64,000 nt of DNA from Anaspis maculata. Lineage: Eukaryota > Arthropoda > Insecta > Coleoptera > Scraptiidae. Positions within the stretch are counted from its first letter, which is position 1. Each line of letters opens with the position of its first letter. Shown one piece after another: positions 47,601 through 57,369 of this stretch. The notes below the pieces were generated by a model. The model did not search any database. It worked only from the letters and a program-made list of their open reading frames with translations, and was not told the origin of the DNA. The translations under genes and the position numbers were made by a program. The DNA lies in assembly GCA_949128115.1 (NCBI GenBank), contig OX421967.1, forward strand, positions 28,350,635-28,414,634, given 5' to 3'.

Positions 47601-47733
47601 CGATTCCACCTTGCCGAAAGACATGGGACACGACAACACCGTTTTCAGCACGATAGACGAGACCGGCTTGCCCACCATCACGTCGCTGGTGGCGAACCAC
47701 AAGAGCAACGTCCACGAAACCAGCAGGCTGTAG
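44657..47733 (+). CDS. MFS transporter, spinster-like; three coding exons
   Basis: Exons 44657-45512, 46851-47129 and 47324-47733 join in frame (1545 nt, 514 residues), with GT-AG introns of 1338 and 194 bp, both phase 1. The start is the ATG in CCAACATGAAG; a probable acceptor at 44631-44632 implies a non-coding exon upstream. TM1 covers about residues 15-37. A long extracellular or luminal loop (40-100) has four cysteines (52, 68, 77, 88) and sequons at N55, N72 and N83. TM2 and the MFS motif-A-like GYAADKFHRVRM follow at 119-130. LRMVMAAGESGCNP (157-170) resembles the TM4 region of spinster-type proteins. Exon 2 encodes GMCFAYNCDLYYQLYFPDYD and another motif-A-like stretch, GGIVSDKFVAKMGIRSR. 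Exon 3 ends with the last helices and a polar tail. The family moves lipids or small organic solutes by proton coupling; the substrate here is unknown. The exons are GC-rich compared with the flanks. Confidence 0.92.
45677..46758. repeat. 1.08-kb near-perfect palindrome filling intron 1 of the MFS gene
   Basis: The left arm 45677-46205 begins AAAGGACCCCGCACGATTC; the right arm 46230-46758 ends with its reverse complement, GAATCGTGCGGGGTCCTTT. The arms are about 529 bp each with a loop of about 24 nt and look well over 90 percent identical by eye. Peptides from 45803-45994 (minus) and 46441-46632 (plus) are almost the same, as expected for mirrored arms. A single arm of this repeat is also inserted in the satellite at 52040-52530. 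No transposase is present and no clear target duplication was seen (flanks tattcc and ccttct). Confidence 0.9.
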
Positions 47734-47974
47734 AGAATATACTCAACTAGGTTCGAGGACCAAGAGATGATGACTGATTTGGCTCCCCACACCCCCCACA
47801 CTCACGCGCACGCAGATTGGGGACTTGCGGTGCCAAGTTCTTAGGATAACCAATTAAAAGTATTACTAAGCCCTTCTAGTTCATAGTTGTGTTTGTTTTA
47901 TAAACACGTGATGACGATGACGTACAAAGATTGTTGTTGACAGTGCGCATTTTAAGTTATTTAATTATAAAAAA

Positions 47975-47980
47975 AATAAA
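47975..47980 (+). promoter_or_regulatory. Candidate polyadenylation signal AATAAA of the MFS gene
   Basis: AATAAA about 240 bp after the stop codon, preceded by an A-run and followed by TG-containing sequence. No other AATAAA lies closer to the stop codon. Confidence 0.45.
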
Positions 47981-48811
47981 AAGACATGTCGATAATTCTC
48001 AGTTCTTCATTTGACCTTTCTTGGCTTGACGGCAATCATTTCAATCATATCTTGCGGAAGATTCTGACACTGGATCGGCATAAGTCAGCACTCGAGTCAA
48101 CACTCAGTATCTTCCTCTATCCGTTGCTTCTTGATTTTGAGACTGGAAGATCTCGAAATAAAAGAGGTTCCCCTCCCAAGTTCTAGAAGCCCTACATCCA
48201 GCTGTAGCTTAGCATATAGAAAGAACCTAGGTACCAATCTATAATCAATTTCACAACTTTCTGCATTAGAGCAAGCTATGGAAAAATTGTGTTGTGTTGG
48301 TACGAATAATACGATGACAAGGGGATGCCAGCCAGTTGTCTACACGTGCAATTTTTAATGTGACACCTTGTCACCGAGAGTGGAAAATTTTGGGCATATG
48401 CCACGAATCTTGAGTCTCTTGGGAGTGCTTTGCAGTCTGAACTATAAGGGACATTGTCTCTACTGGTTGGTGGGTTTCCGCCAAGGATTTTAGGTTTTTG
48501 GCGGCTGATAATGAATGATGTCGAAGATCGGCAGGATATTTCTCGTATGAAAAGGCCCACCGCCCAAAATGCTACATCTTCTGATGCACATCACTGGAGT
48601 AGTGAGTACTAGCTACCTACTTCAGCTGTTGCCCTACCTATTATACCTACTGCAACAGCAAGCGAGGTATGAAGACACATTCTGGCAGACAACACAGTGT
48701 ACCTACCTACTCACGCCCAAATTGTCTCATCTCCGTACAGTTCAACTCTATAAATTATTGTCTATTATCCTATTGTCCATCTTAAGAATGAGTTTCCTAT
48801 TGGGCAGTGGG
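47981..48811. other. Spacer between the MFS gene and the satellite array
   Basis: No supported gene. It contains TACCTAC words near 48612-48712. The short minus-strand frame 48276-48560 is unrecognised. Confidence 0.4.
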
Positions 48812-48851
48812 TATATCTGATGAATCAGAAAAAGATCTGATTAACCGTATA
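48812..48851 (+). repeat. Left edge of the satellite array (partial monomer)
   Basis: The sequence tatctgatgaatcagaaaaa followed by gatctgattaaccgta is the TCTGAT...ATCAGA portion of the satellite monomer. It continues, after the foldback insertion, with ttctcaaacaccc at 51107. The array therefore begins here, about 1.1 kb downstream of the gene. Confidence 0.85.
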
Positions 48852-51103
48852 CAGGGTGTTTCAAATTCGAGTCGCGTCCTTTCAGAAAATGATGGAAAAC
48901 TTCAAAAGAAGTAGACTTTCTCTGAAAAATATATGTCAGAAACAAGTAATAACGGAGATATAGGCGTTCAAAGTTGAACTTTAAAAATAGTTTTTTTGTC
49001 ATAGCTTTGGAATTTCTCAACCGATTTTGTTCAAATTTGAATCATTGCTTACTGAAATAAGTCGGTATCGAACACCAATGACGCATTCCATCAAAAAATT
49101 TCAGAGGCTTGGATAATGGAGGGTGCCCCCGCTTTTTTACCCATAGTTTTCACCCTCTCAAGAATTTTGTGGATTGTTAATATTTTTGAATTTTATGTTC
49201 GATTTGGAAGAAAAAGTTGCTCTTGCAAAAACTGGATAAGAGGCTTCGTTCTCAAGATATTTGAGGTTGAAACTTCGGAAGACATCTCGAAAACACCATC
49301 ATCGCACTTTCAGAAACCAAAAAATTAAAATCTGAGGTAACCTAGGAGGGAGGTAACTAATGATTCCTTTATTGGAATAGGTTTTCTAGCCCCCGGTTGC
49401 AAGAAACTAAATTTGCTCCGTCGCAAATTAGCTTCGGTACCAAACTCGGTATCAAATGGTAGGCTCGATGGTAGGCTATTTGACGGCGTAAACAGAGACG
49501 TGTCTAGAGTGACGACTGACATTATTTGTCAAACGAAAAATTGAATCAAATTTGGAAATGGAGAGCTGAGCTGGATTATGCATGGGAAAAGATGCACGGA
49601 AGAAGATAAAAAAGCAAGCACAAGTTAGTGTACATTTGAGTTTCGATTTATTGATCAGAATTTGAGAATTTTGGGTAGTGACTGTAGGCAACCAGTTATA
49701 GAGGCCAAAACTAATTTTTTGGATTAGATTCTGCGGGATAAGGTTTGAATTGAGGCAAAAGAAAAGAGGGAGCCATTTTCACTGTGTGAGATTTATTTTT
49801 GTACCAAAGAAAAACTTGACAAATCCAGAATTCAGTTTCCTTCCTTCCTCTCAATTTCTTCGCTGTTGCTCATGCCAACGGCTCCAGCATTTTTTCCTGC
49901 CATCAAAAGCTGTTCTGGAGCTACTGAATCAGCACTGGCCATCACCTTAACACATGCTTGGTACAGTGTCACTAGCGGCTCAGGACTGTTCAAGTTTCGT
50001 CACAGGATCACAGTCCCAGTACTCCTGTAACTTATCGTTGTCATCGAAGCACTCATACTTTGACCAAGTATTACTTTGCAATAAGGAGCTCTGCGTTCTT
50101 GATGTAAACAACAGCTTTGTTTCTGCCGGAGGTACAAGGCTCGTGCTCGTGGAGGCATCCAGCAAGTGTTCGCAATTTCAGTCGGTAACTCCCATCGCCT
50201 GAACCTGGAATTGTTGATTGACATAATAGCATCTACGGAGGCAGTTTGTCATATTCACCTGATCGATAGCCTGTGCAGGATGGATTTATGCCTTAATTCA
50301 GTACAATGATTTGCATATTATTGTTCAAAACTCGAAGAAAAAAATATTGCTGTCAACCTCAAAATTTTTGACGCTTATTTGACGTTGGAAAATTCAAAAT
50401 GAAGTGTCGAATCAGACCTTTTGGGTACTTGCCTACGCATAAAAAGATGCAAGTAGTTCAAATGTGTGACAACCTTAGCCACAGCCTATTTGGTACCGTG
50501 TTTGATACCCGGTTCCTGCAACCCGATTCAATTTGCTACGTAGCAAAATTAGCTACCACGTTCTTGCAACCGGGCATAGGTGTTTGAGGTTTATGAACCA
50601 TGAGTTTCTCTGAAAAACGAGAAGTTTTTAGGAAAAAAACATTTTTTGGGCTCTTGAAAGTGGATAGTTTGTTATGTTTTTCGCAGTTTCAAACCCAAAT
50701 ATCTTGAAAATAATAAATTCAATCAAACCTTTGCATGAGTAACTTTTTCTTGCAAAATGAACACAGAATTTGAAGGATGATCAATCTCCAGAATTACTTG
50801 AAGAGGTGAAAAATAGGGGTGAAAAAGCAAAAGCATCCCTCATTATTCACGCCCCTGAAAATTTTTCATGAAACAAGTTATTATTGTTGGATACCGACTC
50901 ATTTCAGTAATCTCCGGTTCAAATTTTAACAAAATCGGTTGAGAAGTTTCAACGTTATGACGAAGAAACGATTTTTAAAGTTCAACTTTGAACGTCTATA
51001 TCCCGTTATTATTTGTTTCTGACATATTTTCTTGAGAAAGTCTACTTCCTTGACGTTCCCCATGATTTACTGAGAGGACGCGACTTAAATTTGGAACACC
51101 CTG
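48852..51103. mobile_element. TA-flanked foldback element (2252 bp) inserted in the satellite edge
   Basis: Termini are CAGGGTGTTTCAAATTCGAG and a mirrored CAAATT..GGAACACCCTG-type right end. TA at 48850-48851 and 51104-51105 form the target duplication; removing the element restores the satellite reading ccgTAtttctcaaac with the extra TA present in other monomers. Arms of about 480 bp (48852-49330 and 50620-51103) mirror each other; an inner pair includes ggttgcaagaa and its mirror near 49396 and 50560. The central 49830-50230 is not palindromic and looks like captured sequence. Confidence 0.85.
49832..50230 (-). pseudogene. Possible captured coding sequence in the foldback loop
   Basis: On the minus strand one frame reads GDGSYRLKLRTLAGCLHEHE and continues CTSGRNKAVVYIKNAELLIAK before a stop. 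Downstream, a second frame open for about 56 codons (49999-49832) reads LVTLYQACVKVMASADSVAP and continues EQLLMAGKNAGAVGMSNSEE. Both have coding-like residue use, unlike the rest of the element, but are broken by frameshifts and stops. No protein family is recognised. A captured and decayed host fragment is one explanation; chance is another. Confidence 0.2.
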
Positions 51104-52027
51104 TATTTCTCAAACACCCGGGAAGGGAAATTGCGCAGAGGAAGAATGGGAACGTTGGTGGATAACCTGTGAAACACCGCGAACTGAGGGATATAAAGAT
51201 TCGATATAGAGAAGAAAATTCCGATATAGTGGAGAAATATCTGATAAATCAGAAAAATATCTGATTTACCGTATATTTCCCAAACACCCAGGAAGGGGAA
51301 CTGCCGCAGAGAAAAATTAGGAACGTTGTTGGATAACCTGTGAAACACCGCGAACAAGGGAATATAAAAGTTCAATATACCGGAAAAATATCCGATATAA
51401 CGGAGAAATATCTGATACATCAGAGAAAAATCTAATTTACCGTATATTTCTCAAACACCTGGGAAGAGGGATTGTCACAGAAGAAAATGAGGAACGTTGG
51501 TTGGTAACCTGTGAAACACCGCGAACTGGGGAATATAGAAATTCGATATAATGGAGAAATATCTGATAAATCAGAAAAAGATCTGAATTACCGTATATTT
51601 CCCAAACACCTGGGGAGGGAGGTTGCCGCAGAAGAAAATTAGAAACTTTGGAGGATAACCTGTGAAACACCGCGAACTGGGGAATATAAAAATTCGATAT
51701 ACCGGGAAGATTTCCGATATAACGGAGAAATATCTGATAAATCAGAATAAGATCTGATTTACCGTATATTTCTTAAACACCCGGGAAGGGGAAATGCAGC
51801 GAAGGAAAATTGAAAACGTTGGTGGATGACCTGTGAAACACCGCGAACTGGGGATTATAAAAATTCGATATACCGGAAAATTTTCCGATATAACGGAGAC
51901 ATATCTGATAAATCAGAGAAAAACATCTGATTTACCGTATATTTCTCAAACACCTGAAAAGGAGGATTGCCGCAAAAGAAAATCAGGAACGTTGGTGGAT
52001 AACCTGTGAAACACCGCAAAGTGGAGT

Positions 52028-52530
52028 CTTATACCAAGTGAAAAAAGACCCCGCACGATTCTTATGGAAAATGGCTCCCGGCTAAATTCTCTGAATTTTT
52101 GATATGTTGTAGATCATGAGATACTAATCAAATACCGTGTACCCCAAACTCAAATAATGGACAGTTTTTCACCCACAGGGGGTTTAAGTTGGGGGGTTTT
52201 GACGGCTTCAAAATGATATCATAACGTTAATAAAAGCTCTTTATTTGGTTTTTCTTCAAGCTGTGTTTCATGCTGAATGTATTTATTTGACAGAAAAATA
52301 TCAACCCCCTCCTCTACCCCCAACCCCTATCTACCATCAAAAAATTCGAAATTACTCTCAAAAGCGATGCAGATGGCTTCTGTGATTTAAATTATGAATT
52401 TTGACATGAAAATTATTTTCCACCCCTAATGTTGGGGTGCCGATTTTTAAATTTTCCTTGGTTAATTTGGCTGAATTTTCAAGATGTGTACTTCTAATTT
52501 TGCTGAACAAAAAGTTCTTATACCAAAAAG
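52028..52530 (+). mobile_element. Single arm of the intronic palindrome repeat inserted in the satellite
   Basis: The body (about 52047-52527) matches the left arm of the MFS-intron palindrome from gaccccgcacgattcttatg to gctgaacaaaaagttcttat, at roughly 90 percent by eye, but stops before the arm's inner end. Satellite sequence flanks both sides (ccgcaaagtggag on the left, gttaccgcagagaaaa on the right). The word cttataccaa occurs at both junctions (52028-52037 and 52518-52527), either a target duplication, microhomology, or chance with the element's own inner sequence. Confidence 0.8.
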
Positions 52531-55500
52531 GGGTTACCGCAGAGAAAAATAAGGAACGTTGTGGATAACCTGTGGAACACCGCAAGCTGGGGAGTATAAA
52601 AATTCGATATACCGGAAAAATTTCCGATATAACGGAAAAATATCTGATAAATCAGAAAAATATCTGATTTACCGTATATTTCCCAAACACCTGGGGAGGG
52701 GAGTTGCCGCAGAGAAAAATCAGGAACGTTGTGGAAAACCTGTGGAACACCGCAAGCTGGGGAGTATAAAAACTCGATATACCGGAAAAATTTCCCATAT
52801 AACGGAAAAATATCTGATAAATCAGAAAAATATCTGATTTACCGTTCGTTTCACAAACACCTGGGGAGGGGAGTTGCCGCAGAGAAAAATCAGGAACGTT
52901 GTGAATAACCTGTGGATCACCGCAAGCTGAGGAATATCTGAAAAATCGGAAAAATATCTGATTTACCGTTCGTTTCCCAAACACCTGGGAAAGGGAGTTG
53001 CCGCAGAGGAGAATCAGGAACGTTGTGAATAACCTGTGGAACACCGCAAGCTGGAGAGTATAAAAATTCGATATACCGGAAAAATTTACGATATAACGGA
53101 GAAATATCTGATAAATCAGAAGAAGATCTGATTAACGGTTTATTTCCCGAACACCTGGGGAGGGGGGTCACCGCAGAGAAAAATCAGGAACGTTGTGGAT
53201 TACCTGTGGAACACCGCAAGCTGAGGAGTATAAAAATTCGATATACCGGAGAAATTTCCGATATAACGGAGAAATATCTGATAAATCAGAAAAAGATCTG
53301 ATTTACCGTTTATTTCCGAAACACCTGGGGAGGGGGGTTGCCGCAGAGAACAATCAGGAACGTTGTGGATAACCTGTGGAATACCGCAAGCTGGGGAGTA
53401 TAAAAATTCGATATACCGGAAAAATTTCCGATATAACGGAGAAATATCTGATAAATCAGAAAAATATCTGATTCACCGTTCGTTTCCCAAACACCTGGGG
53501 AAGGGAGTTGCCACAGAGAAAAATCAGGAACGTTGTGGATAACCTGTGGAACACCGCGAGCTGGGGAGTATAAAAAGTCGATATACCGGAAAAATTTCCG
53601 ATATAACGGAGAAATATCTGATAAATCAGAAAAAGATCTGATTTGCCGTTCATTTCCCAAACACCTGGGGAGGGAGTCGCCGCAGAGAAAAATCTGGAAC
53701 GTTGTGGATTACTTGTGGAACACCGCAAGCTGAGGAGTATGAAAATTCGATATACCGGAAAAATTTCCGATATAACGGAGAAATATCTGATAAATCAGAA
53801 GAAGATCTGATTTACGGTTTATTTCCCAAACACCTGGGGAGGGGAGTCGCCGCAGAGAAAAATCAGGAACGTTGTGGATTACCTGTGGAACACCGCAAGC
53901 TGAGGAGTATAAAAATTCGATTTACCGGAAAAATTTCCGATATAACGGTAAAATATCTGATAAATCAGAAAAATATCTGATTTACCGTTCGGTTCCCAAA
54001 CACCTATGGAGGGGAGTTGCCGCAGAAAAAATCAGGAACGTTGTGGATAACCTGTGGAACACCGCAAGCTGGGGAGTATAAAAATTCGATATACCGGAAA
54101 AGTTTCCGATATACCAAAAAAATTTCCGATTAAACGGAGAAATATCTGATAAATCAGAAAAAGATCTGATTTACGGTTTATTTCCCAAACACCTGGGGAG
54201 GGGAGTCGCCGCAGAGAAAAATCAGGAACGTTGTGGATTACCTGTGGAACACCGCAAGCTGAGGAGTATAAAAATTCGATTTACCGGAAAAATTTCCGAT
54301 ATAACGGTAAAATATCTGATAAATCAGAAAAATATCTGATTTACCGTACGTTTCCCAAACACCTAGGAAGGGGAGTTGCCGCAGAAAAAATCAGGAACGT
54401 TGTGGATAACCTGTGGAACACCGCAAGCTGGGGAGTATAAAAATTCGATATACCGGAAAAGTTTCCGATATACCAGAAAAATTTCCGATATAACGGAGAA
54501 ATATCTGATAAATCAGAAAAAGATCTGATTAACCGTTCGTTTCCCAAACACCTGGGGGGGGGAGTTGCCGCAGAGGAAAATCAGGAACGTTGTGAATAAC
54601 CTGTGGAACACCGCAAGCTTGGGAGTATAAAAATTCGATATACCGGGAAAATTTCCTATATAACGGAGAAAGATCTGATAAATAGGAAAAATATCTGATT
54701 TACCGTTTATTTCCCAAACACCTGGGGAAGGGGGTTGCCACAGGGAAAAATCAGGAACGTTGTGGATAACCTGTGAAACACCGCGAGCTGCGGAGTATTA
54801 AAATTCGATATACCGGGAAAATTCCCGATATAACGGAGAAATATCTGATAAATCAGAAGAAGATCAGATTTACCGTTTATTTCCCAAACACCTGGGGAGG
54901 GGGGTCGCCGCAGAGAAAAATCGGGAACGTTGTGGATTACCTGTGGAACACCGCAAGCTGAGGAGTATGAAAATTCGATATACCGGAAAAATTTCCGATA
55001 TAACGGAGAAATATCTGATAAATCAGAAAAAGATATGATTTGCCGTTCAATTCCCAAACACCTGAGAAGGGGGGTTGCCGCGAAGAAAAATCATGAACGT
55101 TGTGGATAACCTGTGAAACACCGCGAGCTGCGGAGTATAAAAATTCGATATACCGGAAAAAATTTCCGATATAACGAAGAAATATCTGATAAATCAGAAA
55201 AAGATCGGATTTACCGTTTATTTCCCAAACACCTGGGGAGGGGGTCGCCGCAGAGAAAAATCAAGAACGTTGTGGATTACCTGTGGAACACCGCAAGCTG
55301 AGGAGTATAAAAATTCGATATACCGGAAGAATTTCCGATATAACGGAGAAATATCTGATAAATCAGAAAAATATCTGATTTACCGTTCGTTTCCCAAACA
55401 CCTGGGGAGGGGAGTTGCCAAAGAGGAAAATCAGGAACGTTGTGGATAACCTGTGGAACACCGCAAGCTGGGGAGTATAAAAATTCGATATACCGGAAAA

Positions 55501-56157
55501 TTTTTCGATATAACGGAGAAATATCTGATAAATCAGAAGAAGATCTGATTTACCGTTTATCTTCCAAACACCTGGGGAGGGGGGACGCCACAGAGAAAAA
55601 TCAGGAACGTTGTGGATTACCTGTGGAACACCGCAAGCTGAGGAGTATGAAAATTCGATATACCGGAAAAATTTCTGATATATCGGAGGAATATCTGATA
55701 AATCAGAAAAATATCTGATTTACCGTTCGTTTCACAAACACCTGGGGAGGGGAGTTGCCGCAGAGAAAAATCAGGAACGTTGTGATAAACCTGTGGAACA
55801 CCGCAAGCTGGGGAGTATAAAAATTCGATATACCGGAAAAATTCCCGATATAACGGAGGAATATCTGAAAAATCGGAAAAATATCTGATTTACCGTTCGT
55901 TTCCCAAACACCTGCGAAAGGGAGTTGCCGCAGAGGAGAATCAGGAACGTTGTGAATAACCTGTGGAACACCGCAAGCTGGAGAGTATAAAAATTCGATA
56001 TACCGGAAAAATTTACGATATAACGGAGAAATATCTGATAAATCAGAAAAATGTCTGATTTATCGTTCGATTCTCAAACACCTGGGGAGGGGAGTTGCCG
56101 CAGAAAAAATCAGGAACGTTGTGGATAACCTGTGGAACACCGCAAGCTGGGGAGTAT

Positions 56158-57369
56158 GATAATATAGTATAGTATAGTATATATAGTAACTTTACTATTT
56201 TTGATTTACACTAGTGACATTTTTTCCAGGGTTAGGCACACAGGAATCATGGCATTTGCTGATGATACACAATTAAGCTACAATTTTTCTCTTCCTGACG
56301 TTGTCAACGCTTGCAATAATATAAACTCCGACTTGAGATCCATAGCTGAATACGCACAGGAAAATAACCTAAAATTAAATTCTAGCAAGAGTGCTTTTAT
56401 GTGTTATTGTTCAGATAAAAAAAAAAAATAGAGCTCAGGTACTTGGAAATTTGAAATTATCACTGCACGGGGTGGCCCTTCACCCTACGAGTAGCACTAA
56501 AAACCTTGGAGTAATCTTTGATGACGACATGAGGTTCAAAAAACATATTGCAGCACTGGTAAAAAAAGCATATGTCGCGTTAAAATTACTCTACTCTAAT
56601 ATACATATCTTCAACTTTAGGCTACGAAAAAGACTGTGTGAATCGCTGGTGTTGCCCATCTTGCATTATGCTATCACGGTTTATTACTCCTGTTTGGACA
56701 GTTTCACTAAAAATAGATTGCAAAAGATTCAAAACAACTGTTGCCGCTACATTTTCCGTTAAGGAAGGTACGACCATGTTTCAAGTAAGATAAAAAAGTT
56801 GGGCTGGCTCAATGTATCAAATATTTACAATTATCACCTGTCAGTATGTACTCATAAAATTTTATCAACCTCCACTCCCCCGTACCTACGAGAGAAATTC
56901 ATCTTAAGAAAGGAGCTGCACAGCTCAAACTTGAGAAATACCTTCCAGTTGGACATTCCAAAACATCGCACGACCATGTTTAAACGTTCTTTCATATATA
57001 ATGCTATAGTAGGGTATAATGGTCTCAGCAACTCTTTAAAGTCTTTACCGATGAAGAATTTTCGTAAAAATGTAAAAAGCCATTTCCTTTCTCTTCAGTC
57101 ATGAACATCGCTGTTTTGTTTTCTGAATGTTTGGTGGTAATTTTCTTAGCTTTGTAGAAAGATACTTTTCTCACTTTATATATTTTTTCATCTTGTATTT
57201 TTTTTGTTGTTTGCATCGATATTATTTTTTTTTTTATTTCTTAGATTCTAGTTATGGGGTTGAGTAGAGTAGCCCTAGGCTAGACTCCGCCCCAAATGTA
57301 CTTTTTTTTTTGTATTTTACTCTGAAATGTACATTAAAGTCAATTTATTATTATTATTATTATTATTAT
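56158..57369 (+). mobile_element. 5'-truncated non-LTR retrotransposon inserted in the satellite
   Basis: The satellite is cut between ggagtat (56157) and aaaaattcg (about 57370). The insert starts with a TAGTA-rich stretch and ends with an (ATT)n tail at about 57347-57369, the usual 3' tail style of some LINEs. It carries the C-terminal half of a reverse transcriptase. AATAAA was not found close to the tail. The 5' truncation and simple tail fit target-primed reverse transcription. The target duplication, if any, is only a few A/T bases and cannot be separated from the tail. Confidence 0.9.
56179..57104 (+). pseudogene. LINE reverse transcriptase, C-terminal part, broken
   Basis: The frame opens with TLLFLIYTSDIFS, the equivalent of the PLLFLLYINDI motif, and the catalytic FADDTQL (an F/YxDD box). 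At an A-run near 56418-56428 the frame shifts; the second frame carries KNLGVIFDDDMRFKKHI, ALKLLYSNIHIF and LPILHYAITVYYS. A single TAA at 56760-56762 then interrupts the same frame before GRYDHVSSKIKKLGWLNVSN, TPPYLREKF and the C terminus at 57104. Motif style suggests the CR1/L2/I-like range, but the clade is not certain. The upstream endonuclease is missing. Confidence 0.88.
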
